NCBI GenBank assembly: GCA_010015655.1
Contig: ML976701.1
Location: 252,689 to 316,688 of the forward strand
Source of the DNA: Bimuria novae-zelandiae CBS 107.79
Taxonomy: Eukaryota > Ascomycota > Dothideomycetes > Pleosporales > Didymosphaeriaceae
DNA: 64,000 nt
Reading direction: 5' to 3'
Position 1 is the first letter of the stretch. Every line of letters begins with the position of its first letter. The translations under genes were made by a program, and so were the position numbers. This document shows positions 46,450-57,929 of this stretch, in pieces. The notes beneath the pieces are model-generated. The model had not been told where the DNA came from. It was given only the letters and a program-made list of their open reading frames with translations, and did no database searches.

Positions 46450-49400
46450 ATGGCGTCACACGCGAATAGCGCACACGATCATTTGGATTTAGACATCCAA
46501 ACACTGCGCCAATTCGTCGAGCTTTTCCCAGACGAAGGTCTCTCCAAGGTTGTGACTGGATACTTGAGCAGTGGCTTGTCACGGTACCCCCTCCAGGCTG
46601 AAAGCTCAGATGCTCCGGATCTGAGCGAAGGCGGGGTATCGCTGAGCCAAAATGTGCCACTCACCCAGGAGGACTGCTTGGTGTTGATGACCGAGGGGAT
46701 TGAGGACGCCAAAAACTCACCGCTTGCGCATGCGCTGCTTGGGGAATTCTATCTGCATCTGGAAGAGTATGAGTCCGCAGTTGAGACTACGAGGAAAGGC
46801 TTGAAACTGGCGGCTGTGGAGGCGAAAAAGACGGACCTGTCATTCCAGAGGTAGGAAGGTTACATATCTCTCCAGTTCTTTAAGCTGACCGAGAAGGATA
46901 CGAAGCGCGTTGAACAGCACATTAGCAACTGCACTAGTCTACTACCAAACTCCCAGGAACCATCCAGAGGCGAAAGCCATCTTTGAGTCCATCTTGAAGC
47001 GAAAACCCCACTTCACTGCCGCATTGATCGGTATCGGCCTGATCTTGGAAGAAGAAGAGGAATACGCAGATGCTGTCGATTTCCTTGAGCAAGCCCTGAA
47101 GCAAGACCCATCAAATGGCCGCATCGGCGCAGAGGCAGCTTGGTGTCAAGCCCTCAGTGGCGACTATCAAACTGGTCTTTCAAGACTTCAAGAGTACTTA
47201 GAGTACCCCCAGTTAGATGCCTCGAAGCCACGAGGCCGCGAGCTCCGCGCACAGACGCTCTTTAGGATAGGCGTCTGCATGTGGGAACTCGATTCGTCAA
47301 AGGCGGCGCGTCGCGATCGTAAAGGACCTTACGCCATGTTCCTGGCCGCTATCAAGGCGAACCCAAACTTTGCGCCTGCGTACACCAAGCTCGGTATCTA
47401 CTATGAGGATTATAACAAAGACAAGAAGCGTGCGAGGCAATGCTTCCAAAAAGCTTTCGAGCTGTCACCTTCGGAGGTAGAAGCCGCAGAGAGGCTGGCA
47501 CGATTGTTTGCTAATCAAGGCGAATGGGATATTGTGGAAGTCATCTCACAGCGAGTTGTGGACTCGGGGAAGGTCAAGGTTGCGCCCGGATCGAAGAAAA
47601 AGGGTGTCAGCTGGCCATATTCTGCGCTTGGCGTCGTTCAGATGAACAAGCAAGAATACCAGAAGAGTATCGTTTCGTTCCTGTCGGCCCTCCGCATCAG
47701 CCCGGATGATTATCACTCTTACATTGGCCTCGGCGAGAGCTACCACAACTCGGGTCGCTACAATTCTGCCGCCAAGTCTTTCAACTACGCCGAGCATCCC
47801 TCTGATGGCGTGGCGATCAAGAAGGCGGACAGCGAGGGCTGGTTTGCAAAATACATGCTTGCCAACGTCAACCGTGAACTGAGCGAGTTCAACGAGGCCA
47901 TTGCTGGATACGAAGAAGTCCTCAAAGAGCGATCCCAAGAATTTGGAGTCTCAATCGCACTTGTACAGACTTTGGTTGAGAAGGGCTGGCGGTGCATCGA
48001 GACCGGCTTTTTTGGTGAGGCGGCGGACAGCACAACGAGAGCTATTGAGGTCGCAATTACGATCACGGAATACAAGCCCGATGCTTTCAACCTGTGGAAA
48101 GCCGTTGGTGATGCTCTAAGCAGCTTCACCTGGGTCCAAGAGAGATTGGGTCAGTATCCGGCGAGTCAGGTGGCTAAACTGCTTAACAGCAAATCGGACA
48201 TTGAGCTCGACTATGATACTCACAAGGATATTGATGGCATTGGGGCAGGCGTTCTGGGGACAATTGCTTCGGAAAAATCGCCGACTTTGACCAATGTCTT
48301 GAGAGCATCGATCCTCGCGCACAAGCGAGCGATTGCAAGTTGTGCTCACGATATTCATGCGCAAGCCGTTGCTTGGTACAATCTAGGCTGGACCGAATAC
48401 CGTGCTCATGTCTGCTTGGAGCAAGAGATTGGGGAAGGCGATAAACTCACTACATACCTCCGAGCAGCGATGAGGTGCTTCAAGCGAGCCATCGAACTCG
48501 AGGCCGGGAACCCAGAGTTCTGGAATGCTCTTGGTGTCATCACTACCACTCTGAACCCAAAGGTTGCTCAGCATGCGTTCGTGCGTTCTCTCCACCTGAA
48601 CGAGCGAAGCGTGCGCACATGGACGAACCTGGGCACACTATACCTCCTGCAAAACGACTCCGAGTTAGCACACCAGGCCTTTTCCCGTGCACAGTCTACA
48701 GACCCTGATTACGCGCTTGCATGGGTAGGAGAAGGCATGGTTGCCCTCCTCTTCGGCGACACGACTGAAGCCCTCTCCCACTTCACGCACGCCTTCGAGC
48801 TCTCCGACTCATCCTCGCTGATCACGAAGCGGCAATACGCAGTATCCACTTTCGACCACCTCGTCTCGTCGCCCTCAGCGTCCAGCAACATAACCAACCT
48901 CATCCAACCGCTCTTCGCCCTCCACCAACTCAGCTACCAAGCCCCCTACGACATCCCGCACAAGCACCTCGCAGCCCTCATCCTCGAGCGCATCGGCAAC
49001 CACGACGCCGCCATCGCCGCTCTAACCGCCATCTGCGCAACCGCGGAGCAAGACTACGAGGACTCGGAATCGCTCTCCGCCCTCGTGCGCTTCGCAAAAG
49101 CGAAAAACGATCTAGCGCGGAACTTGCTTGCAACGTCCTCCTTCCCTGAGGCTGTAGACAACGCCGAAACGGCGCTAGAACTCCTCTCCGACTTTGACGC
49201 CGCGGCCAACGCGTCCATAATGACGCCCGACGCGCTCGCCAAAACGACACTCAGCGCGCGCCTGACCGCCGGACTGGCGCACTACTTCCTCACCTCCCTC
49301 GACGCCGCGATCCCGTACTTCCGCACTGCGCTGGAGGCGACCGGGAGCAACCCCGACATCATATGTCTCCTGGCCGAAGTCCTCTGGGCGAAGGGCGGGG

Positions 49401-49936
49401 AGGCTGAGAAAGACGTTGCGCGCGAGCAGCTCTTTGCCGCTGTGGATACGCACGGGCGACACGTGGGTGTTGTTACGCTGCTGGGCGCTATGGCGGTGGA
49501 GGATGAAGATCAGGATACGATGAAGGCGGTGAAGGATGATCTTGAAGCGCTGCGTACATCTTCTGATCTATCAGTATCGGACCTCGCGCGTGTGGAGAAG
49601 GTGCTCGAGGCGATTTCGTTCGTTTTAGGTGGTGAAGAGAGTGAGGTAGATGAGGCGAGGAGGGGGGTTATGCTTAAGCCGTGGGGGCATGTCGGGTGGA
49701 TGGAGATGGCGGGGGCAGGGGCGGCAGTGGAGGGTGAAACCGCCTTCGCGGCAATCATGGCGAGAGAGACTGCGGGACGCAGTGTACCGCCTGGGGGTAG
49801 CCTGGATGCTACCGGGCTGGCCGAGGCGGTGGTGGGAACGGGACTGGCGGCAGATGCGCAGCGGGGGATTGTGCTGGCGCCGTGGAGGGAAACAACCTGG
49901 GCTGCGTTGAGGGAGTGTGTGGCATCCCTGGGCTGA
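46450..49936 (+). CDS. SKI3: Ski3 C-terminal part (TPR scaffold)
   Basis: This gene codes for the remaining 1,146 residues of Ski3, a superhelical TPR protein of the Ski complex. An ATG at 46450 gives MASHANSAHDHLDLDIQTLR, followed by QFVELFPDEGLSKVVTGYL, which in relatives is internal to Ski3. Intron 46851-46896 (GTAGGA...GAGAAG) keeps the frame. TPR-like repeats run through the rest: NHPEAKAIFESILKRKPHF, YADAVDFLEQALKQDPSN, WPYSALGVVQMNKQEYQKS, SYIGLGESYHNSGRY, FWNALGVITTT. The stop is at 49934-49936. The 287 residues encoded at 45237-46152 plus these make 1,433, the normal length of one Ski3. It is convergent with the flavin reductase gene. Confidence 0.88.
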
Positions 49937-50507
49937 AGTTCTGGATCGAATATATTCATGTTGTATGAGTGTATGATAAAAATAAGCTAGACATCATATC
50001 ATGAAAAGACACGCGTAAGTCGCAGTTTGAACGACTGAATATGTCCTGGTATCACGGGTTGCAGATCAGACCTCCGGTCCATGGTGCAGCTATTTCGCGT
50101 TTTGATTGCACCTGGCTGCCGCAGAGATTCTAGACTCTGCATCCAGAGATACTACAAGAGACCCATTCAGAACCACAGGGCATGCTCAAGGGCATATATA
50201 GGGCCTATAAGTTTACGGGACAGCCCAGCCCCTTGAAATCCTGGCTGGTATAGTGTATGGATGGATGGATGGGTGTACATAGAAGATGGCGGTGCAAAGG
50301 GGATATCTCCACCTCTATTGCATACAAGTGCATATCTTTCACCCTCCAACAGCTATCTTACACAGCGTACACTAGACAGAAAGAATGGTATGCTTCCACC
50401 GTCCTCACATTGCGCTATTCGCGCTTCTTGCTCGTGGCAATTGGTTGGTCGCTTGCGGGCAGTCGTTGAAGACAATAAAAAAAATGCTTGAAAGCCATCT
50501 CATCAGC
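49937..50507. other. Intergenic between convergent genes
   Basis: The 3' regions of the SKI3 C-terminal gene and the flavin reductase gene. It holds a short (ATGG)n run near 50258 and AT-rich stretches suited to 3' end formation. No gene seen; the plus-strand frames starting here are antisense to the flavin reductase. Confidence 0.45.
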
Positions 50508-52796
50508 TCACGGAAACGTAGCGTGGACCGCTCGGGGTCGTTGCCACCGTCGGCCCACCGACTGATCCGGCCTGCGCGGCTTGAACGTCGTAACGCGGCG
50601 AACCGCCCAGCGATCCTGCGACTCGGTCTGTTGTGGCGGCTTCGCAGCTTCTTGGTCCAAGCGCGTGTTGATAGCGCTCATTTCCTCGGGGGAGAGGTTG
50701 TCATCGGTAAGCTTGACCGTGAGCGCCTTGGCCACGATGTCGCTCAGGAGGACGCGAACGGGGACAGTGCGGCTATCCGCCGTCATCACCGAGGCATCTT
50801 TGTGTACGCCGATCGCGGCGAGGACGTCCCTGTTAGACCACTCGGCGGCATGGAGCGGGTACACGTCGACGAAGGCCTTGACGCGGTCCTTGATCTCGCG
50901 CATGGCGAAGGTGTGCTTCTCAAAGACCTCCTCGCGCATCGCGGCCATGCCCTCGAAGATGTCGTCCCAGCTGGATGCGGTTTCTCGCAGGTATCTCAGC
51001 TTGCCGGTGAGGAAGTGGATGTCTATGCCCGACACGTCGGGGTGCACCTTGATGTTGCGGCACAAGTGCTGAAACTGCAGTTTGACCTTGGTATGGAAGC
51101 TTTCTTGGCCGTTGAGTTCCATGAAGTCGAGCATGCGAGCAACGATGACGCGTTTTTCTTCTTCGGTAACGTGGCCTCTGATGTCTACGTGAGGCGCAGC
51201 GTATTCTTCGGGATATGCGTCCGTGATGAGACGGCCTCTTTTGTGGGTTATGTAGGGGCCGTAGCGGATGTCCGTTGCCCCGATGGCCTTGCACACGTCT
51301 GGGGAGTTCCGGATCAATGCCGCCGCCTCACTGAATGGCATTGTCTTGAACAGTTTCAACACATGAAATTCAAGTTGTTCCAGCTCTTCCAAAGTGAGAC
51401 GGGCCAGACTGGGGTTTAGTTCATTTATGCTTCGTGGTTCAAACGGTGCGGCTAAACCTTCCTTGCGGAGAGGATTTAAAATATCGCTCGCAAGTAAATT
51501 GTTCTCGTGAGGGTTTACGTCCAGAACTGACAAAAAAAGCCGGTATGATTCAGACAGGACCATGAAATCTGACTGGACCAACTGTTTGGCGTGGCTGAGA
51601 ATGGCGCGTTTGTCGGTCGGGCTCAAAGCCCCATGAAAGCGGTACACAGCGGGTGAGTTCTCGTACTTCGGAGACAGGTTGGCGGGCAAACCTAATTCAT
51701 CCCTGCACTGAGCGATGGTTTGCGAGATGTTCACCCCAAATATGCCGGATCTCATATTCCAGTTCTCGAAGAGAAACTTTTCATCGTGAGCGGCATTGGT
51801 AGATCCTTGACGCAGGAATGATTTGTTCTGTTTCAAGTAATCTTTCAAGCAGGCCACGAAATGAGCCCTCTCTTGCTCGCCAGGGAACAGACGATACTTG
51901 TAATATATATCACGTGCAGTTAATGCAGGCCGAGGGCCGGCTAGGTCGATTGCGACCTTTTTGGCTGCAGAGCTGAGAAGCGATACCCCTCTGGATCTCA
52001 TGTACTCGCCGTTGTGATACATCATAGTCGGGGCAAGTGGTCCTCGAGACTGGAAACTCTCAACGACTGCTATTGCCACAACGTGATCAGCCACACTGCA
52101 TTCCTGCACTAGACGAGCATCCATCTTAGCAACCTCAGCGCCGGTCTCCTCGCTTGGAGAGGTGGAGCTTTCACTCGTTGCATCATCCAGAGATCTTTCA
52201 CTCGTCGCATCTTCCAGAGCAAAATTGAATTTCTTTCTCCGCTTGAGCAGGACTTCTTCCGAATTTCCTAGCGTGAACTCTTGGGCCAACTTTGCAGCCT
52301 CGGGAGTTTGTTTGAGGAAGTGCACCCGGAACCGCCCGCCCGCTTCACGAATAGCAGTGAGTGTTCTCGACGGCGACTTGATGTTGAAAGATATGTGCGG
52401 CGGGTCCAGTGTAACAGTGGTCAGCGACGAGATGACGCAGCCCACAGGCAAGATGCCCTTTTGCCCTGGCTGGATCGCATCGACGGTGAGGATAGTGACA
52501 GAGCTTGGTACGTAGCGCAGGAATTCCCGAATGGTCGATTTCATCTCGATCGATGCATGCGGGCGATTTCTCGCAGTTCCGTCGGGTTCCATGAGATTGC
52601 GAATGGCCGACTCCACTATAGACGCATCTGCTTGCACGCGGGATTCGGCTGTGTAGCCAGGCTTTCTCTCTGCGGCATCCGGTGGGATTTGATCCGCAGC
52701 TTGAGCTGCGACGTTTGAGGCACTTTCGACATTCTGCAGGAGCGACCTCGTAATCGAATAAGGCCTGGAAATATGGGGTATCGACGGACGGAGCAC
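50508..52796 (-). CDS. Flavin reductase-like domain protein, probably mitochondrial
   Basis: A single long frame of 762 codons. Residues about 90-180 match the flavin reductase-like FMN-binding split barrel: FLRYVPSSVTILTVDAIQ, GCVISSLTTVTLDPPHISFN and SRTLTAIREAGGRFRVHFL, then LAQEFTLGN. The 500 residues after it are a conserved-looking alpha-helical part I cannot name. The N-terminus (RRVLRPSIPHISRPYSITRS) resembles a mitochondrial presequence, but there is no in-frame ATG there: the frame opens at GTG 52796, an upstream TGA closes it, and the first in-frame ATG is at 52592 (codon 69). An ATG at 52806 is one frame off. Either a 5' exon was missed, a base was lost, or the ATG at 52592 is used. 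Substrate unknown. Confidence 0.75.
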   Translation of the reverse strand: MLRPSIPHISRPYSITRSLLQNVESASNVAAQAADQIPPDAAERKPGYTAESRVQADASIVESAIRNLMEPDGTARNRPHASIEMKSTIREFLRYVPSSVTILTVDAIQPGQKGILPVGCVISSLTTVTLDPPHISFNIKSPSRTLTAIREAGGRFRVHFLKQTPEAAKLAQEFTLGNSEEVLLKRRKKFNFALEDATSERSLDDATSESSTSPSEETGAEVAKMDARLVQECSVADHVVAIAVVESFQSRGPLAPTMMYHNGEYMRSRGVSLLSSAAKKVAIDLAGPRPALTARDIYYKYRLFPGEQERAHFVACLKDYLKQNKSFLRQGSTNAAHDEKFLFENWNMRSGIFGVNISQTIAQCRDELGLPANLSPKYENSPAVYRFHGALSPTDKRAILSHAKQLVQSDFMVLSESYRLFLSVLDVNPHENNLLASDILNPLRKEGLAAPFEPRSINELNPSLARLTLEELEQLEFHVLKLFKTMPFSEAAALIRNSPDVCKAIGATDIRYGPYITHKRGRLITDAYPEEYAAPHVDIRGHVTEEEKRVIVARMLDFMELNGQESFHTKVKLQFQHLCRNIKVHPDVSGIDIHFLTGKLRYLRETASSWDDIFEGMAAMREEVFEKHTFAMREIKDRVKAFVDVYPLHAAEWSNRDVLAAIGVHKDASVMTADSRTVPVRVLLSDIVAKALTVKLTDDNLSPEEMSAINTRLDQEAAKPPQQTESQDRWAVRRVTTFKPRRPDQSVGRRWQRPRAVHATFP

Positions 52797-53166
52797 ACGG
52801 CGACATTGTGATGTTCGCTCTAGAAGAACATTAGCTTTCGTTCAGTTTTAAATGTAAATGCGCGTTCTCCTACGTGTAGAGCAGTTCCATTGATAGAAGG
52901 CGGCGAAGAACCGGCCCGCCGGGCGCACCGCAAGCGCCATTGAGGAAGGAACTAGCCGCTATATCACCGCAACATTAATACAACGTCTTAGAGGAGACAC
53001 GCGTAGCAAAATTGAAAGATTTTGTCAAGCGCGCAAGACACAAGACGCGGCTGCGTTGACGTCCTCCATCGCCTGCACCCCTGCCAAAAAGTTCCCGCCG
53101 AAGATCTCCCGACCACCCATCCATCGCACCTTCCTCACCCACGCACCACACCACACAACGCCCACC
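52797..53166. promoter_or_regulatory. Divergent promoter region, flavin reductase and bL31m
   Basis: About 370 bases between two divergent starts, both predicted mitochondrial proteins. The part before the bL31m ATG is rich in C and short on G, as is common upstream of fungal housekeeping genes. I assign no factor site. Confidence 0.45.
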
Positions 53167-53750
53167 ATGGCCACCCCCTCCCCCAGCGCCCTTCGCGCCC
53201 TGCGCACCCTCTCCGCCTCCCCCTACATCCCCTCTTTCGCCACCACCCTCCCCCGGATACCCACACACACACAAATCCGACACGCAACCCTCCTCAAGCG
53301 CCCGAAGCGCCCCTACACCTTCACGCAACTCATAACCCTCTCCGACGGCTCCTCCTTCGTTCAGCGCACGACGAACCCGCAGCCGGTGTACAAGGCTACA
53401 AAAGACACGCGCAACACGCCGCTGTGGAACCCAAGCTCGCAGAAGCTATTGAATATTGAAGAGGATGAGGCGGGCAAGTTGGCGGCGTTTAGGGCAAAAT
53501 TTGGACGGGGGTGGGATGCTGAGACGGTATGTTTATTTCATTTTTGGGAGGGGAGGGGAGTGGGAGGTTGGTTGGAAGAGGTGTGTGAGGATGTGTGCTA
53601 ATAGGGAAACAGGGCAAGGGTAGTAATAAGGGGGATCATTTTATGGATTTGATCAGTGGAGGTGGTGGTGCGAAGGCGAAGAGTGGGACACAAGCTGTGG
53701 GCTCGGCACCCGCGGCGAAGACAGCGCCGGCAAAGGGTGGGAAGAAATAG
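53167..53750 (+). CDS. MRPL36: Mitochondrial large-subunit ribosomal protein bL31m
   Basis: A structural protein of the mitochondrial 54S ribosomal subunit. The ATG at 53167 has a good context (CCCACCATGG) and begins an Ala/Ser/Arg-rich presequence, followed by the bL31-type core: RHATLLKRPKRPYTFTQL, LSDGSSFVQRTTNPQPVYK, DTRNTPLWNPSSQKLLN and AFRAKFGRGWD. An 86-bp intron (53527-53612, GTATGT...AACAG) follows, then GKGSNKGDHFMDLISGG and an Ala/Lys-rich tail, ending TAG at 53748. The product is 165 residues. It is convergent with MTF1, 176 bases away. Confidence 0.9.
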
Positions 53751-53926
53751 AGGATGGATCGCTTTCTTGAAAAGAGATACGAGCGGACGCGCATCCCGCA
53801 GAATCTAGATACCATGATGCGACGCAGATCAAGCGTCGGAGACATGTTGTATATCATGTTCTATATGTTACAATATCTGTACAAAAGACGATACACGCTG
53901 TACGTAGTACTTCACAGCAAGTCGAG

Positions 53927-55973
53927 CTACGCGCCCTTCCCTAAGCCGCCGCCATGCGCGCCTCCGCCTCCCCTCTTGTCCGCCCCAGAACGCCCTGCGT
54001 ACATGGACTGGAAATACTTCGGGTGAGACGCAAGTTTGTTCTTGAACGGCCAGTTCTGGTACGCGCGGCAGAGCTCCGCAAGCATCTCCCTGGTCAACAT
54101 GTTAACCCTCAGACGGTCCAGGTTCAGTCTTCCGCCCTTCTTCGGATCCCTCAAGCTGGGTACTTCGTCGACGAGGGTCGAGGCCCCAGACTGTAAGGAG
54201 ACGAGCGCCCTCTTGACGCTCGCGTTCGGGCTCTGGTACAGCGCGCTAACGAAGTCGACAACCCATTCCCACTCGTTGGCCGACTCTCCGGACGGCATGG
54301 GATACGGTTCCGAGTCGATGAGGCAGACGCGCCGCCTGGGCCACACTTCGCTCTCGTGCATTACGAGAGGTTCGTAGGGGCGGTGGTCCCACTCGAGGCG
54401 GGGCACCGGCGACTTGAGGCTGATACGCTCCGTCACTATCGATTCGGGGTCATATGGCTTGTATTCTCCTCCCTTCATGGCCTCTTCCACCGCTTCCTCC
54501 ATGGCCTCGAGGTCGGCCAGGGCAGCTTCTTTCTCCGGGCCATCTTGCATAGTAAGGATCTCGCATTCCCGGTCGTAAATGGCTTCCAGCTGATCAGCCA
54601 ACTTCTCAGCAATGCCTCTCTTTTTCAAATTCGATTTTTGTAAAGCCGTGTTTCTGGCGACTCTTTTCCCTTCTGCCGTATATACTTCACCTTTTTTCTT
54701 GATGGTCTTATATGGAAAGGGATCCTTCTCCATAGCCATGCGCTCGCGGACGTTCTGGATGTGAGCTTCCCAGTCGATTCCCTCTGTAGATTTTCCTGCC
54801 CGTGTCTGCTGTTCCAAGAACTGATTCATTTCCTCCTCGGTCAGCCTCGCATCGGCAGCCTTGCCCTGCTCTATATTGCGCCGCGCTATGTCGTCAGCGA
54901 AATCGTGGATGTTCTCGCGTCGGGCGCTGGGAGGTTCCATGCCGTTTTCTTTGCCCCGCTGCATGGCGCGTATCACGCTTTGCATTTCGTATTGCGGTAA
55001 GCGGCCGATTGTGCTGTGACCAGATGCTTTTGCGGCATGTCCAGGGGTAACTACCTGGACGTTTTTGGCAAGGTAGTTCATGGATACGGTGTATTTGCTG
55101 AACATGTAGTGCGACCGCGGTATAGCGCTCTTGAAATCCTCCTCAAGCATCCAGAGTAGCGAGCGCACCGGCCCGTATTTGTGATAGCGGAAATTGTACC
55201 GGGCGTTCTCGGTGAAATGGTAGAGTAGCTGCTTGCCCAAGGAGTCGAAGGTAAGTCCCTTGGCCGGGGGATCCCACATGAGCGAGCCTGTGACGAGAAG
55301 TGTATTGTTGGGCTTCTGTGGGTTGGGATCTGCAGGATCGATGTCTTCCGGAGGTGGGATTATGCCCGCCTCGAACAATGCATCACATGTTAGCTTCAAT
55401 CTGATGTCGCCCTGGAAGAGCTTGTATGTCGAGCCCGGCTTGTCTAGCAAAGGGCGCTGGTAGTCACTCCACATGGACGGTGTCGACTCGAGGAGAACGT
55501 GCGTGCGCGGTTGGAGGAAGTCGTGGAGCTTCTGCGACCAGAGGCAGGCGCCGGGGTTTAGATCGATGATGTCGCATCCTTTGTACTTCTCAAGCGTATG
55601 GCCCATGTACTTTAGCACGTCGTCTGCGCATCTGGGTCAGCAGTCGAAGACTTAAGCCCGTACACTTTTCCCCGCCAGCGCCAGAACTCAACATACCACA
55701 TAGGTCTGGACTTACAATTTGTGTCCGCATGCAAATTTTGGCCTTGGTACTACTCAATGGGTCCCCTCGAACCCCCAGCTCAGCAAGCTCCGTTGACAGC
55801 GGGTATTCTTTTGCAGGCTTTCTACGTTCTGGGAGGTTCCAGTAGGTTTGCCCATGCGTCGCTTTAGGCCTCCCTGTGGCAGCGAAACGTGGGTGAGGGA
55901 CTTGGAACGACGCCCGTAGGGACGCTCGCAGCGTAAGTCGCGTACGCAACCTGGCGACATAATTGCGTGGCAT
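53927..55973 (-). CDS. MTF1: Mitochondrial transcription factor 1 (rRNA adenine dimethylase-like)
   Basis: Mtf1-type proteins help mitochondrial RNA polymerase open promoters; they derive from SAM-dependent rRNA dimethylases. Exon 1 (55973-55697) begins MPRNYVARLRTRLTLRASLR, an Arg-rich mitochondrial presequence, and ends QIVSPDLC. The 73-bp intron 55624-55696 (GTATGT...GCGCAG) joins it to DDVLKYMGHTLEKYKGCDII, then DLNPGACLWSQKLHDFLQPR, the methyltransferase motif I region. LLVTGSLMWDPP and YGPVRSLLWMLEEDFKSAIP follow. A long charged insert is typical of filamentous fungi. The product is 657 residues, larger than yeast Mtf1. The alternative donor GTAAGT near 55731 would not keep the frame. 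Confidence 0.78.
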
Positions 55974-56483
55974 GCGTGCGTGGCTCAGAGTGGTTCTCGT
56001 GGGTTCTCAAGCGCGTCACGCGAACGTTCAGCGCGACATGTGATCAGACGTGGGACGGCATCCAATCTAGCCGTGTCTGGATTAGCTTCGGAGCACGACG
56101 ACGTCACTACGACTGCTCCTGAACCCTGGACAACCACACGCAACTAGTACATGATGACATGTACGCTCTGGGGTTGTTTATTATGTAAATTCTTTGCAGT
56201 TGGATTTGTGTGCATCGTACCTTGAATAGTACGCCTTAGCACGATGATACGTAGGAGCAGTTGTTCACAGAATATTATTCATTACCTCTAGGCTTATCTG
56301 GCCATCAATCCAGTCGTACTCTCTAGAAACCCTCGCCGTTTGGATAGTCCCGTACGTCCGTAGTTGTGGGCTAGATCTGATAGCTCAAGCAAGCTTTCCG
56401 ATAGAAAACCGCGTGTGGAAAGGCCACACGACGGGGTTGCCGCCTCCAATTGACGAAGGAAAGCTACAAGAGAATGTCCGAAG
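55974..56483. other. Intergenic, no gene seen
   Basis: About 510 bases upstream of MTF1. A minus-strand frame at 56294-56509 overlaps the end of the BTB gene and has no recognisable domain. Confidence 0.4.
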
Positions 56484-57175
56484 TCAGCCATGGTACGACG
56501 TGTGCACATCGATGCCCGGATACGGCCTGTACTGTGGCTTCCCTCGGGTCTCGTCCAGAGCCTTCATCGCGTCCACGAGAAACTCATGAGGGCATTCCTT
56601 GAACTCGTCCATCCAGGTACGGCCGCAGGTACGGCCGATATACACATTCTGCGCGAAAAGCTCGACCAAGAGGTGCCGGGCCGGTGATCCCTCCTTCGTT
56701 CCTGCATAGATGATATTGGTTGCCCCACCAATGGGGCACCGCTTGGTTTTGACAACGACGGCAATAATGGTGTCAACGACGGCGTTTTTGCATTCGACAT
56801 CGGAAAATTCCTCTCCGAGAACATACAACTTTGCCAGAAACGGAAAGTCCTGCTCGTGGGGCTGAATGCAAGGGCGAGGCACAGTTCCGTGCTCGAGCCA
56901 GTGCAGGTAAGTCTTCAAGATAGCTGTCTCGATCTCTTTGCCATCGTACTCGATATACGGCTCGTCGGATGGGAACTCGCTATCCTATGTAAGCCGATGC
57001 GAAAAATTTCAGAAGACATGGATAAGACGCAGATGGTGTGTCGATCTTTTCCACACGTCAGCGACACAGCAGATAAACCGCTGTGGCAGAGTATAAGCGC
57101 GCATACAGGCTACTTACCCAAGTTTGCAGGGCGGTACGCGGAAGTCTTTCGGAGATGCAATGTTTGGACTGGAAA
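56484..57175 (-). CDS. BTB/POZ-like domain protein, array copy 1
   Basis: The main exon (56984-56484) reads AILKTYLHWLEHGTVPRP, FPFLAKLYVLGEEFSDVECK, NAVVDTIIAV and later NIIYAGTKEGSPARHLLVEL. This is the second half of the small BTB-like proteins common in filamentous fungi, which mediate protein contacts. An upstream exon ending at 57118 (donor GTAAGT at 57117, intron 56985-57117) gives CISERLPRTALQTWDSEFPS, which fits the paralogs, but its start is not found: a stop lies upstream and an acceptor-like CAG near 57170 may mean another exon. It may be intact or 5'-truncated. Two paralogs follow on the same strand. Confidence 0.6.
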
Positions 57176-57190
57176 GAGAGGGTTATTGGC

Positions 57191-57929
57191 ACCAGTCTGA
57201 CTTCACGACCTGCCTATGGATTCACCTCAGTGTTCTTGTTTTCGTCGCTAACGACCTGAACAGATAATGCGGCATATATCAATTGAGGAACTTAATAATT
57301 ATAGTAATTAACGGGCGCGCCGTAATAATATGCAACTGCAGCAGATGATGAAGGGGCGATGTGGGTAGAGGTGGATCACCTTGGACCCTGCCTTGTGCAT
57401 TAGCAAACTAACATTAAAGGAATGCTTAAGAACGATAATATTTTAACTCTAATTGTAAAGGTAAAAAGTTGTGTAAGACACTTCAGATTAGACTTGTTTT
57501 GGTCCAAGCTTGTATTGGTCCTTTGTGTCACTCTAGGACGCGCTATACAGTGGCCGACTGCATCTACTTTGTACCCGGTCGTCTGGACCTAAATGCTTAC
57601 GCACGACAATATTTCAGTAATCCTGTGGTAAGTTGCTACATTCTCATACATCGCGGCCGGATTCGCTACTATGGCTCCACTTAAAGCTGAAGATTGGGCA
57701 CAAGGATTGGAGTCAACTTTGGAGCTCTGCAAGCTTCGTGAAGCCGCGGGAAGGACTTTATTGAATAGAGAAGTATCTCATGTTAACCCAGGATAAGTGA
57801 TGCAAAAGCCGAATGTACACATCTTCTATTTATACCACACAGCTTACTTTCAACTGTACACGGATGTCTGGTGCCGACATTCCTCATCGCACAATCTGCT
57901 CCCAACTCCTCTGTATCATCCTAGTCCAT
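57191..57929. other. Intergenic, no gene seen
   Basis: Between BTB copies 1 and 2. A short TA-rich patch near 57290-57340 looks RIP-mutated. A 71-codon frame at 57469-57684 has no motif. It should include the 5' region of copy 1. Confidence 0.35.

Noticed and set aside
50385..51419. A 344-codon plus-strand frame
   Set aside because: It is antisense to the flavin reductase gene, whose minus-strand frame has recognisable domain motifs; the plus-strand translation has none.
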